The position numbers were made by a program, and so were the translations under genes. From Geobacter argillaceus (GTDB taxonomy: Bacteria; Desulfobacterota; Desulfuromonadia; Geobacterales; DSM-12255), in NCBI RefSeq assembly GCF_007830735.1, contig NZ_VLLN01000009.1, positions 1 through 64,000 of the forward strand: a stretch of DNA of 64,000 nucleotides. The letters are read 5' to 3'. Below are positions 1 through 8,184 of the stretch, piece after piece. The notes beneath the pieces were generated by a model, which saw only the letters and a program-made list of their open reading frames with translations, was not told the DNA's origin and searched no databases. Position 1 is the first letter of the stretch. The number at the start of each line of letters is the position of its first letter.

Positions 1-206
1 GCGACGAAATCACTTTTCCCTTGAGCGAGAAGGGCACAGTAGCTCCTGATGATGTCGATGCCGGCGATCAGATCGCCCGGGGCATCCATGACTGCCAGGG
101 CTGAAGAGAGGGACGTGAAACGGTTCAGGGCCAGCCCGACAAGGGCGATGCCGGAGTGGGAAGTGTAGAATTCTTCGTCGGACTGTTCGATCACAAAACG
201 CTTCAT
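1..206 (-). mobile_element. IS1380-like transposase, N-terminal fragment (runs off left edge)
   Basis: A frame opens at an ATG at 206 and stays open leftward to the window edge, giving 68 residues. It begins MKRFVIEQSDEEFY and contains an IDIIRSYCALLAQGKSDF stretch, the pattern I associate with the N-terminus of IS1380-family DDE transposases (an R-S-Y-x-x-L-x-x-Q-G-K-x-D motif). A weak Shine-Dalgarno (GGCAGGTG) sits just upstream. The catalytic region lies outside the window, so intactness cannot be judged. The insertion-sequence end should lie between 206 and about 290, but I could not pair a terminal repeat with only one end visible. Confidence 0.55.
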
Positions 207-290
207 GAATTCACCTGCCGGGTGAGTTTTTGTTGCATAGCAAAATAGCTTAATTATCAAAAAACTTCAAATGGTTACAGCTGGCAAATT

Positions 291-635
291 TCAAATTGCT
301 GAATTTGCCGTCACGGAGTCAGGATAAATACAGGACATGAAAACAAATAAAATACCTACAATTAGTACAAAGCCTATCAAAATATTTTTGTGAAACTTGT
401 GTAAGATATTAAAAGCAACAATACCAATTATCATACCTAAAGGTACTAAATATTTTGGGGTTTTTAATAACGTGGTTTTGTATTTATAAATTAAAATCAT
501 GATCGGTGATGCAATAACTACTGCATATATTGCGATCCTTATTAATTGTGACATTCCTATTTCTACATATCCGAATCCCAAAAAAGATGTAAATGTTAAT
601 ATCGATGCAATTACAGTTTTTTGCTTATTTTTCAT
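291..635 (-). CDS. Small AT-rich membrane protein, unknown function
   Basis: This 114-residue protein starts at the second in-frame Met (MKNKQKTVIA) because a good AAGGAGT ribosome site lies 6-7 bases upstream; a longer frame from 662 has none. It has a lysine-rich N-terminus and about four hydrophobic segments (near 9-27, 31-51, 62-80 and 86-105), so it is probably an inner-membrane protein. I recognise no family. Its coding sequence is strikingly AT-rich beside its GC-rich neighbours and it abuts a transposase gene, which suggests recent transfer with or next to the insertion sequence. Confidence 0.55.
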   Translation of the reverse strand: MKNKQKTVIASILTFTSFLGFGYVEIGMSQLIRIAIYAVVIASPIMILIYKYKTTLLKTPKYLVPLGMIIGIVAFNILHKFHKNILIGFVLIVGILFVFMSCIYPDSVTANSAI

Positions 636-1039
636 ATAACACTCCTTATTACATACTTGCATTACTGGAACTATGCAATGTCAGCGTATTTAGCCGCCTA
701 AAGTCACAAACACTCATTCGTTTCATTCCTCTTTATAGGTGATCTACCCAAGCGAAACATTTTGCCTGTACACATGAGCAAAACTTACCATAGCATTTCG
801 CTCTTGAACAGGCTTAAGCGATTATCAACCTTCGATAAGCAATAATGCGCGATCCGCATCGACTTTCGCGCTCGGCAAGTTTCTTACCCCTGCCCTCACT
901 GCCCCACTATAGCTCCTGAATTGATATGGTCCCTTGCAGTTCCCCGACAGCTCCCCGTTGACATGGTTTCCGGACAAATGACGTATTATGTCACAGCCCC
1001 ATGCTACCCTTCGCCAAACTGCCGGAGGGAACAACAGCC
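636..1039. other. Intergenic region with no convincing gene
   Basis: These 404 bases separate the AT-rich orphan from the radical SAM gene and show the change from AT-rich to GC-rich sequence. A short inverted repeat (TTGCAT at 657-662 and ATGCAA at 673-678) is present. A TTGACA hexamer at 958-963 has no well-spaced -10 partner. Nothing else could be supported; the open frame on the minus strand across 825-1046 overlaps the start of the next gene and lacks a ribosome site. Confidence 0.5.
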
Positions 1040-2332
1040 ATGGCAACCAACCTGATGGACAAACTGAAGATACTGGCCGACGGGGCGAAGTATGACGTCT
1101 CCTGCGCCTCCAGCGGCAGCTTCCGCCGCAACAGGGACGGCATCGGCAATGCCGCGTCCTGCGGCATCTGCCACTCCTGGACCAGCGACGGCCGCTGCGT
1201 CTCCCTCCTCAAACTGCTGATGACCAACAGCTGCATCTACGACTGCGCCTACTGCGTCAACCGCCGCAGCAACGATACCCGCCGGGTGCTGCTGACCCCG
1301 GCGGAGGTGGCGGAGTTGACCATCGGCTTCTACCGCCGCAACTACATCGAGGGGCTCTTTCTCAGTACCGGCGTGGTCCGCTCCCCCGACTACACCATGG
1401 AGATGCTGATCGAGGCGGTGCGGACCCTGCGCGAACAGTACCGCTTCAACGGCTACATTCACCTGAAACTGGTGCCGGGCGCCGATCCGCTCCTGGTGCA
1501 GAGAGCCGGCCTCCTTGCCGACCGGGTGAGCGTCAATCTGGAACTGCCGACCCGGGAAGGACTTGCCCTCTTGGCGCCGGACAAGAGCCGCGACGCCGTG
1601 GTGGGGCCGATGCGCCAGGTGAACAGCCTGATCACTGTCAACCGGGCCGAACGCAAGGAGTCCCGGAAGGTGCCGCGCTTTGCCCCTGCCGGCCAGAGCA
1701 CCCAGCTGATCGTCGGTGCCACCAGGGAAACCGACCTGCAGATCGTCACCCTGTCGGAGCGGCTCTACCAACGATTGGAACTGAAGCGGGTCTACTATTC
1801 GGCCTTCATCCCGGTGATGACCGACACCCGCCTCCCCGCCATGCCGCATTCGCCGCTCAGGCGGGAACACCGGCTCTACCAGGCCGACTGGCTGCTCCGC
1901 TATTACGGCTTCAGTGCCATCGAGCTCCTGAGTCAGGAGACGCCGAACCTGGAGAGCGATCTCGATCCGAAGACCGGCTGGGCGCTCCGCCACCTGGAGC
2001 TGTTCCCGGTGGAGATCAACCGGGCCGACTACGAAGTCCTCCTGCGGGTGCCGGGGATCGGTGTCCGCTCTGCCCAGCGCATTGTCAGGGCGCGGCGGCA
2101 GGGGCATCTGGGTATGGACGACCTGGCAAAGCTTGGTGTGGTGCTGAAGAGGGCGCGCTATTTCATCACGGCCAGAGGCCGCTACGCCGGCGAGTGCGCC
2201 ATCGAGAGCACTCTGTTGCGCAGCCGGCTGCTGGAAGGTCCGAGGAAAAAAGGGGGCGTACAGATGGCTCTGCCGTTTGCCGAGACACGGGCGTCCGACG
2301 AAACCGCCAGCCTGATCAGCGGTGAGCTGTGA
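1040..2332 (+). CDS. Putative DNA modification/repair radical SAM protein
   Basis: This 430-residue protein carries the radical SAM cluster motif C-x3-C-x2-C (NSCIYDCAYC, near residue 65) that would ligate a 4Fe-4S cluster for S-adenosylmethionine cleavage. A C-terminal helix-hairpin-helix (INRADYEVLLRVPGIG, near residue 335) is a typical DNA-binding element. The pairing matches the family annotated as putative DNA modification/repair radical SAM protein (TIGR03916), usually next to a DUF4130 protein, as here. The ATG at 1040 is chosen because GGAGGGAAC lies at good spacing; a Met at 1001 has no ribosome site. The stop overlaps the next start, indicating translational coupling. The substrate is unknown. 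Confidence 0.85.
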   Translation: MATNLMDKLKILADGAKYDVSCASSGSFRRNRDGIGNAASCGICHSWTSDGRCVSLLKLLMTNSCIYDCAYCVNRRSNDTRRVLLTPAEVAELTIGFYRRNYIEGLFLSTGVVRSPDYTMEMLIEAVRTLREQYRFNGYIHLKLVPGADPLLVQRAGLLADRVSVNLELPTREGLALLAPDKSRDAVVGPMRQVNSLITVNRAERKESRKVPRFAPAGQSTQLIVGATRETDLQIVTLSERLYQRLELKRVYYSAFIPVMTDTRLPAMPHSPLRREHRLYQADWLLRYYGFSAIELLSQETPNLESDLDPKTGWALRHLELFPVEINRADYEVLLRVPGIGVRSAQRIVRARRQGHLGMDDLAKLGVVLKRARYFITARGRYAGECAIESTLLRSRLLEGPRKKGGVQMALPFAETRASDETASLISGEL

Positions 2333-3087
2333 TGGGGGGCGTCTACCGGTACGACGGCAGCTTTGCCGGCCTGCTGACGCTCCTGGCCCGGCTCCTGCCG
2401 AAACGGATCCTCCCGGACGCGATCGGTACCGACCCGCCGCCGCAGCAGAACCTCTTTGCCGGGGTAACAACCGTTGAGACGGATCAGGAACTGGTCGAGG
2501 AGTTCTGGCCCGAGCTGACCAGACGCCTGACACCGTCGTCTCTCCACCTCGTCCGGCTGGCCTTTCTCGCCAACCACCCGGAGCGGGAGCTGCTGATCTG
2601 CCGCTATTGCCTGCTGGCGTGGGAGGTTGGGAGAAAGGCCGGTGGCATGCTAGCCCACCCGCAGGTGGCACCGCTTTGGAAGCTCGGCCAGCAGGTAGGG
2701 CGCGAAGCGCACCGGTACCTGGGGTTTGTCCGTTTTCAGGAGGTGGCAGGCGGGTTCTATTATGCCGCCATCTCTCCGGACCACCGGATCCTCTCGCTCA
2801 TAGCCCCCCATTTCGCGGCCCGCTTCAGCGACCAGCAGTGGGTGATCCACGACCTGACCCATGGCGAGGGGCTTGTCCATGACCGGCAGAGACGGGAATG
2901 GCTGCTGCTCCCCATGGAGAGCAGTGGCGAGCCGGATCTGACCCCGGCGGAGGAGCGGTTTCAGGAGCTGTGGCGGAGTTACTTCACGACCCTGGCCATT
3001 GCCGAGCGGGAAAATCTCCGGCTGCAGCAGAGCAAGGTGCCGCTGAAGGTGCGCCCCTGGCTGGTGGAGTTTGCTCGGGGCGGATAA
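2329..3087 (+). CDS. TIGR03915/DUF4130-type putative DNA metabolism protein
   Basis: This 252-residue protein overlaps the end of the radical SAM gene by four bases (GTG at 2329; an ATG at 2332 is also possible). It begins MGGVYRYDGSFAGLLTLLAR, the usual opening of the DUF4130 family, and ends with a PLKVRPWLVEFARG segment. Family members occur beside the radical SAM protein and are often fused to a uracil-DNA glycosylase domain. At 252 residues only the DUF4130 part is present, with no UDG motifs visible. The pair is probably a two-gene DNA repair or modification unit; the biochemical role is not established. Confidence 0.8.
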   Translation: MMGGVYRYDGSFAGLLTLLARLLPKRILPDAIGTDPPPQQNLFAGVTTVETDQELVEEFWPELTRRLTPSSLHLVRLAFLANHPERELLICRYCLLAWEVGRKAGGMLAHPQVAPLWKLGQQVGREAHRYLGFVRFQEVAGGFYYAAISPDHRILSLIAPHFAARFSDQQWVIHDLTHGEGLVHDRQRREWLLLPMESSGEPDLTPAEERFQELWRSYFTTLAIAERENLRLQQSKVPLKVRPWLVEFARGG

Positions 3088-3113
3088 GGGTACTCTCAAC
3101 AGAACAAGAGATG

Positions 3114-3545
3114 TTATTGCTTTGGGTTCCTTGAATACGTTCGATTACCAACCTGACAGAGTTCAGTCAGTATCCCCTGACTGCTCTCCGGATGGATAAA
3201 GGCGACCCTTGCGCCATGGGCTCCCTGACGGGGCGTTCTGTCGATCATCCTCGTGCCTTCTGCCTCGAGCTTCTTGATGGCCGCCTCAATATCCCCCACT
3301 TCGTAGGCGATGTGATGGATTCCCGGCCCGTTTTTCAGCAGGAATTCAGAAAGAAAACCCATTTTGCCCATAGGCTCCAGGAGCTCGATCTTTGACTCGC
3401 CGATCTGAAAAAATGCGGCTCTAACCTGATACCCGGCAACCTCCTCTACCCCCTTGAAGGTCATACAAAGATTGAACGCGTAGTAGGGGATCGCCTCATT
3501 CAGATTGTGTACGGCAACACCTATATGATTGATCTTTTTCAGCAT
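3114..3545 (-). CDS. mce: Methylmalonyl-CoA epimerase
   Basis: The 143-residue protein has the vicinal-oxygen-chelate fold signature with candidate metal ligands His7 (NHIGVAV), His78 (GIHHIAYEV) and Glu128 (GILTELCQ), and the usual length for the family. It would interconvert (R)- and (S)-methylmalonyl-CoA on the route between propionyl-CoA and succinyl-CoA. The ATG at 3545 gives the standard MLKKINHIGVAV start with a close GGGGGAG. It lies downstream of the acetone operon on the same strand but behind an intrinsic terminator only 40 bases upstream, so it needs read-through or a compact promoter of its own. No mutase gene is in the window. Confidence 0.9.
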   Translation of the reverse strand: MLKKINHIGVAVHNLNEAIPYYAFNLCMTFKGVEEVAGYQVRAAFFQIGESKIELLEPMGKMGFLSEFLLKNGPGIHHIAYEVGDIEAAIKKLEAEGTRMIDRTPRQGAHGARVAFIHPESSQGILTELCQVGNRTYSRNPKQ

Positions 3546-3585
3546 CTCTCTCCCCCAGCCATGAGGCCCGTGAAATCTCCGACCG

Positions 3586-3616
3586 AAAAAGCGGGGCGGG
3601 TCCGTCGATCCGCCCC
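3586..3616 (-). terminator. Intrinsic terminator after adk
   Basis: Read on the minus strand, a GGGGCGG/CCGCCCC stem with a ten-base loop is followed by GC and then TTTTT. It lies 41 bases past the adk stop and marks the likely main end of the acetone operon. Confidence 0.75.
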
Positions 3617-3657
3617 GAACCACAAAAAGGAGTACTACTCGGACCGGACAGATAAAC

Positions 3658-4332
3658 CTACACCTTTGCTTCTAACCCGAGTGTTGTGAGAAGCTTTCGC
3701 TGAATATCATCGATCGAGCCGCTACCACTGATGGTTCTGAGCAGAGACTCTTGGGCATAGTACGCTGCAAGCGGTGCAGTTTGCCGTTCATAGACGTCAA
3801 GGCGGTTACGCATGGTCTCATCCTTGTCGTCGTCACGCTGATAGAGTTCCCCGCCGCAGCCGTCACACCTGTCGCCTGCCTTTGGCGGATCAAAGACCCT
3901 GTGGAAGCCATTGCCGCAACCACGGCAGGTGAGACGACCGGTGATCCTTGCCAGCAGCTCTTCTCTGTCGACTTCGACGGAAATGACATGATCGATCTCT
4001 TTACCACGAACCGCCAGCAACTTTTTCAGCTCATTAGCCTGAGGTATTGTCCGGGGAAAGCCGTCAAGGATGAAACCTTTCTCGCAATCGGATCGGGCTA
4101 ACCGTTCCTCGACAATGCCAATCACGATCTCATCAGACACCAGAGCCCCCGTATCCATTAATTCTTTGGCCTTGATTCCCAGCGAGGTCTGATCTTTAAC
4201 CGCGGTTCGAAGAATTTCCCCCGTTGATATCTGGGGAATGTTGAAGCGAGATGTCAGCATTTTTGCCTGAGTCCCTTTACCGGCACCGGGAGGGCCAAGC
4301 AGTACAAGATTTACTGTGCGTACTTTGGTCAT
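3658..4332 (-). CDS. adk: Adenylate kinase (zinc-LID type), in the acetone operon
   Basis: The 224-residue protein has the P-loop GPPGAGKGT at 13-21, the DGFPRT motif near 90-95 and a LID domain with Cys136, Cys139, Cys156 and Cys159 that would bind structural zinc. It catalyses AMP + ATP = 2 ADP. The ATG at 4332 is preferred because AAGGAAA precedes it; an in-frame ATG at 4350 is possible. The housekeeping adk normally lies in the ribosomal-protein operon near secY. A copy as the last gene of an acetone carboxylase operon fits re-phosphorylation of the AMP which that enzyme makes. Function is certain by motif; the dedicated role is inference. Confidence 0.93.
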   Translation of the reverse strand: MTKVRTVNLVLLGPPGAGKGTQAKMLTSRFNIPQISTGEILRTAVKDQTSLGIKAKELMDTGALVSDEIVIGIVEERLARSDCEKGFILDGFPRTIPQANELKKLLAVRGKEIDHVISVEVDREELLARITGRLTCRGCGNGFHRVFDPPKAGDRCDGCGGELYQRDDDKDETMRNRLDVYERQTAPLAAYYAQESLLRTISGSGSIDDIQRKLLTTLGLEAKV

Positions 4333-4378
4333 TGTCTTTTCCTTTTTCATTCCTGTCAGTCCAAAACAAGTTGAAAAT

Positions 4379-5254
4379 TTACCAGATGTAGACAATCTTG
4401 AAGTAGAAGGCGTTGGTTACCGTGGTGTTTTTCCCATCAAGACCGTAGTCGTATCTCATGGTAAGGCTCAACGGATCGCTGAAATGGACCATCAGACCGC
4501 CGCCACAGGAAAGTTCGTTACTGGCGGAATTGGGAACAGTCGAGCCGGTCACCTGGTCGGTGCTACTTCCGGTTGTCTGGTAGTCGGCGGCAAAGAACGG
4601 CTCCAGATATTGATGGGCACGGTAGCCCACCCTCAGGTTCGCGTGAAATGTGTCGCCCGGATCCAGATCATTGGCACCGCTCAGGTGCCTGGTTGATTTA
4701 TGGATGTAGCCGGTCTGGCCATCGATATCGACGTCGCCCACCTGCAGATCGCCAATGATGGTTGTCAGGCTGCCCCATGTCTTGTCCGACACGGCATCAG
4801 AGCCGACAGGAATCGACAGAAAACTCTGCAGCCCCATCGTGCTGTTTTTACTCGGTTTGATCCAGACAGCCAGGCCTGTCAACGGGTCTCCGAAACCAGA
4901 CGCCGAGACCCCGGCTTTCTGGACGCTGATCTCCGGTTGCAGGTACTCCCAGGCAAAGCCGACATCGGGCAGCGATTTGAAGGTAAAGAAGCGGACATAC
5001 TTCGTGAAACCGACCGCAGTAAAGGTGCCAGGGCCAGCAACCCTTTTCCCAGTGGTATCAAAGGCCATATTGTCAGTCTGGATGAATGAATACTGTGCAA
5101 CCGCGTTGAAGGATTCGTAATTCACCGGCAGGGCGTACTCATGCGGTTCTATGACGCTCAAGGGAATGCCGGCAGCGACAGCAGTCGATGCAGACACGAG
5201 TAATGGAGCCACTAGTGCAATGAGCGCTAGTGTTGATTGGTTGATTTTTTTCAT
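4379..5254 (-). CDS. Outer-membrane protein of the phenol-meta-pathway (SphA-like) type
   Basis: The 291-residue protein has a clear Sec signal peptide (lysines at 2-3, hydrophobic core, cleavage near AVAAG at residues 25-29), alternating beta-strand-like sequence and a C-terminal aromatic residue (KIVYIW), all typical of outer-membrane barrels. It resembles proteins annotated as transporter / MetA-pathway of phenol degradation (PF13557). It lies between the DUF35 gene and adk in the acetone operon, 46 bases from adk, so it may help small organic substrates cross the outer membrane. The substrate is inferred from context only. Confidence 0.7.
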   Translation of the reverse strand: MKKINQSTLALIALVAPLLVSASTAVAAGIPLSVIEPHEYALPVNYESFNAVAQYSFIQTDNMAFDTTGKRVAGPGTFTAVGFTKYVRFFTFKSLPDVGFAWEYLQPEISVQKAGVSASGFGDPLTGLAVWIKPSKNSTMGLQSFLSIPVGSDAVSDKTWGSLTTIIGDLQVGDVDIDGQTGYIHKSTRHLSGANDLDPGDTFHANLRVGYRAHQYLEPFFAADYQTTGSSTDQVTGSTVPNSASNELSCGGGLMVHFSDPLSLTMRYDYGLDGKNTTVTNAFYFKIVYIW

Positions 5255-5329
5255 TGGTAGCCGCCTTGGTAATCAATTTTGTGGCACTATCAGCGTTGGC
5301 ACGTCAGGTCAGACTGCCCGAAGGGAAGG

Positions 5330-5551
5330 CTAGCCAAACGTATAGATCGGATTTCCCCTTACATCGTCTCTTAGAAAGGTAATCTCCATGCCGATAGTGA
5401 TATCCGTTGTATCCGTATATCCTTCGATTCGAGCCATCCTTTTCTTACTGTTTTCTTCAACCACCGCCAATACGTATGGGGTCATATCCTGAAAAGCCTC
5501 AGTGCCGCAACGCACAACGGAATAGGTATGAATAGTGCCTCGCCTTTCCAT
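5330..5551 (-). CDS. DUF35 OB-fold protein, thiolase partner (no zinc ribbon)
   Basis: The 73-residue protein starts at ATG 5551 behind GGGAGGTAG, which overlaps the thiolase stop four bases away. The sequence YVLAVVEE...MARIEGYT...IGMEITFL resembles the OB-fold half of DUF35 proteins, which bridge or channel CoA intermediates in thiolase complexes of the archaeal/SCP2 type. The N-terminal zinc-ribbon cysteines common in DUF35 proteins are absent; only one Cys is present. The position directly after the thiolase supports a shared complex. Confidence 0.75.
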   Translation of the reverse strand: MERRGTIHTYSVVRCGTEAFQDMTPYVLAVVEENSKKRMARIEGYTDTTDITIGMEITFLRDDVRGNPIYTFG

Positions 5552-5555
5552 CTTT

Positions 5556-6719
5556 CTACCTCCCTCGGAATATACTGACAACGCAGGTGGCTGCAGTGCC
5601 TCCGATGTTGTGTGTCAAGCCGATATCAGCCTTTTTTAGCTGCCGGACCCCAGCTTCTCCCCGAAGTTGGGTCACTATTTCGTACAGTTGACCGAGGCCT
5701 GTTGCCCCTACCGGATGTCCTTTAGCTTTCAAGCCGCCGCTAACATTGATCGGAATAAGACCACTGGCGGCAGTATTCCCTTCTGCAATGGCACGTGCCC
5801 CTTTCCCTTTGGCAAAGAATCCCAAGTCCTCGCTATTGATGATTTGCGTAATGGTGAAGCAGTCGTGCACCTCGGCCAGATCGATCTGCGAGGGGGTGAC
5901 GCCCGCCATCGCATAGGCCTGTTGCGCTGCAAGCACGGTAGCCGCAAAGGTTGTCATGCTATCTCTGGAGGCCAGGGCCAACGTGTCACCTGCCTGACCG
6001 CAGCCGACTACCTCCACCAGGCGCTTCAGACAAAACGTCGTTGCCACGTCGGTTGCCGCCAGCACCACAAACGCGGCACCGTCCGAGACCAGGGAACAAT
6101 CGTAAATCGTCAAGGGATCGGCGATCGGCAAGCCGTTCTTCACCTGCTCCACGGTAATCCTCTTCTGCATCTGCACATCAGGATTGAGCAGGGCGTTCTC
6201 GTGATTCTGCACCGCACACAAGGCCATCTCATCCCGCACATTGCCGTATTCGTGGAAATACCGCTTGGCAATCATGGCAAAGAGGGAAGGGAAAGTGGCA
6301 CCAATGCCGGCCTCCAGATCAACGTCAGAAGCGCCGGCAAGGCCCGCGGTGACAGCATCTGTTGACTGATGGGTCATCTTTTCCACGCCACCGACCAGGA
6401 CAACGTCATACATACCTGACGCAACGGCGCTCAAGGCCTGCCTGAAAGCCAGGCTGCCCGAAGCACACGCCCCTTCAATCCGGATCGTCGGGATATTCCC
6501 CAGTCCCAGAACCTCTGCAGCCAGTGGCCCCATGTGCCCTTGGCTGCAAAATAGTTGCGCGCCAAAATTGCTCATGAAGAGAGCTTCAACATTCTCTCTC
6601 CCTATTCCAGCATCAGCGATGGCCCTTGTTCCCGCCTCCAGGATCAAATCTTTTAACGACGTTTCCGGGAATCTGCCGAACTTGGTTTCACCTATGCCAA
6701 CGACGGATACACTACGCAT
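5556..6719 (-). CDS. SCP2-type thiolase (acetyl-CoA acetyltransferase)
   Basis: The 387-residue protein has the nucleophilic Cys85 in EGACASGS, the HDCF motif at 285-288 and GGLKAKGHPVGATG around His335. These mark the SCP2/archaeal thiolase subfamily rather than the AtoB/PhaA type, which has a different C-terminal Cys motif. In this operon the expected reaction is thiolysis of acetoacetyl-CoA to two acetyl-CoA in the cytoplasm, the last step of acetone oxidation. It sits 31 bases downstream of the CoA-transferase genes and four bases before the DUF35 gene. Substrate specificity is inferred from context. Confidence 0.88.
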   Translation of the reverse strand: MRSVSVVGIGETKFGRFPETSLKDLILEAGTRAIADAGIGRENVEALFMSNFGAQLFCSQGHMGPLAAEVLGLGNIPTIRIEGACASGSLAFRQALSAVASGMYDVVLVGGVEKMTHQSTDAVTAGLAGASDVDLEAGIGATFPSLFAMIAKRYFHEYGNVRDEMALCAVQNHENALLNPDVQMQKRITVEQVKNGLPIADPLTIYDCSLVSDGAAFVVLAATDVATTFCLKRLVEVVGCGQAGDTLALASRDSMTTFAATVLAAQQAYAMAGVTPSQIDLAEVHDCFTITQIINSEDLGFFAKGKGARAIAEGNTAASGLIPINVSGGLKAKGHPVGATGLGQLYEIVTQLRGEAGVRQLKKADIGLTHNIGGTAATCVVSIFRGR

Positions 6720-6750
6720 TACTCACCTCTCCGGCTTCCTGATACATGGG

Positions 6751-7410
6751 TTACTGCAGGTCAATCGTTTTCAGCAGAGGATCTATTTTCAATTCCGATT
6801 CGGTTACCAGGTGCACATCTTCGACCGAATACCCCGGAGCGATTTCCTTCAACACCAAGCCGGTCGTGGTGACATCAATGACCGCCCTGTCGGTGATAAT
6901 GCGATTTACAACCCCTTTACCCGTCAGTGGCAGGGAACAGCTGTTCACGATTTTAGGCTGACCGGTCTTGCTGCAATGCTCCATGATTACGACGACCCGC
7001 TTTGCCCCGTTGACAAGGTCCATGGCTCCGCCCGGCCCTTTGACCATCTTGCCCGGTACCACCCAGTTGGCCAGGTCTCCTCCCGCCGACACTTCCATCC
7101 CTCCAAGTATGGAGAGATCTATGTGGCCGCCACGGATCATGGCGAATGATTCAGCGCTGCTGAACAGGCTGGCACCCGGAATCATCGTGATGGTTTCTTT
7201 GCCGGCGTTGATAAGTTCCGGATCCAGTTCCGCTTCAATGGGATAGGGGCCGATCCCAAGCAAGCCGTTTTCGGACTGCAAGACCACGTGCCTGTCTTCA
7301 GGGATGTAGTTGGCCACCAGCGTCGGGATGCCGATACCCAGATTCACATAAAAGCCGCCTTCTATTTCCTGCGCGGCGCGGCGCGCAATCTGTTCTCGTG
7401 TCAAAGACAT
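6751..7410 (-). CDS. scoB: 3-oxoacid CoA-transferase subunit B
   Basis: The 219-residue protein contains the SENGLLG motif whose Glu47 forms the covalent glutamyl-CoA intermediate, and has the usual subunit B length. With subunit A it would transfer CoA from succinyl-CoA (or another acyl-CoA) to acetoacetate. The gene follows subunit A by 14 bases. The donor cannot be read from sequence; resemblance to the ScoAB group and the neighbouring acetone carboxylase point to acetoacetate as acceptor. Confidence 0.92.
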   Translation of the reverse strand: MSLTREQIARRAAQEIEGGFYVNLGIGIPTLVANYIPEDRHVVLQSENGLLGIGPYPIEAELDPELINAGKETITMIPGASLFSSAESFAMIRGGHIDLSILGGMEVSAGGDLANWVVPGKMVKGPGGAMDLVNGAKRVVVIMEHCSKTGQPKIVNSCSLPLTGKGVVNRIITDRAVIDVTTTGLVLKEIAPGYSVEDVHLVTESELKIDPLLKTIDLQ

Positions 7411-7424
7411 TTCCTGTTTCCTCC

Positions 7425-8114
7425 CTAGGACCGAACTGTTCTCCGCTCGATTCTCTTTTCATGTCCGGCACACTGGATGACCCGTTGCACATATACCCCG
7501 GGAGTGTGAATAAAGTTGGGGTCAAGCGCCCCGACCTCAATCAACTCCTCCACCTCGGCAACCGTAACCTTGCCGGCTGCCGCCATCACCGGATTGAAAT
7601 TGCATGATGTCTTGTTGTAGATGAGATTGCCGGCCGTATCCCCCTTCCAGGCCTTGACGAAAGAAAAGTCTGCTGTCAGGCCGGTCTCAAGGACATAGGC
7701 CTTGCCACCGAAAGTTCGCACTTCCTTACGCTCTGCGAGCTGAGTTCCTACACCGGCAGGGGTGAAAAATGCCGGGATACCGGCACCACCGGCCCTGATC
7801 CTCTCGGCAAGCGTCCCTTGGGGAACGAACTCCAGTTCAAGCTCGCCAGACAGGAACTGTCGCTCAAACTCCTTGTTTTCACCCACGTAAGAAGCGACCA
7901 TCTTCCGTATCTGCCTGGTGGTTAGCAGGGTGCCAAGCGCATAGTCGTCAATGCCGCAATTATTGGAAATAATCGTCAGGTTCCTGGTTCCCTTCCGCAG
8001 CAGCCCCTCGATCAGCTTCTCAGGGATGCCGACGAGCCCAAAACCACCAACCATGATGGTCGCACCGTCTTGAATGTCATGAATGGCTTCATCAATTGAA
8101 GTCCGGACTTTCAT
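7425..8114 (-). CDS. scoA: 3-oxoacid CoA-transferase subunit A
   Basis: The 229-residue protein starts at ATG 8114 ([11 protein letters not shown]) behind a good AAGGAGA; a longer frame to 8159 lacks a ribosome site. It contains the glycine-rich [15 protein letters not shown] segment near 21-35 that marks CoA-transferase family I subunit A, and an FGGKAYVLE motif. It pairs with the adjacent subunit B to activate acetoacetate made by acetone carboxylase to acetoacetyl-CoA. Confidence 0.92.
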   Translation of the reverse strand: MKVRTSIDEAIHDIQDGATIMVGGFGLVGIPEKLIEGLLRKGTRNLTIISNNCGIDDYALGTLLTTRQIRKMVASYVGENKEFERQFLSGELELEFVPQGTLAERIRAGGAGIPAFFTPAGVGTQLAERKEVRTFGGKAYVLETGLTADFSFVKAWKGDTAGNLIYNKTSCNFNPVMAAAGKVTVAEVEELIEVGALDPNFIHTPGVYVQRVIQCAGHEKRIERRTVRS

Positions 8115-8184
8115 ACCTGTTCTCCTTGCGCCAAATTCTGTATCTGCCATCAACGTCACTCCCGTAACCTCGAAATCTCATCAA

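Noticed and set aside
958-990. TTGACA followed by TATTAT as a promoter for the radical SAM gene
   Set aside because: The spacer is about 20 bases, outside the usual 16-18.
1004-2671. A 555-codon open frame on the minus strand
   Set aside because: It is the antisense shadow of the radical SAM and DUF4130 genes in GC-rich DNA; the translation is low-complexity with no domain.
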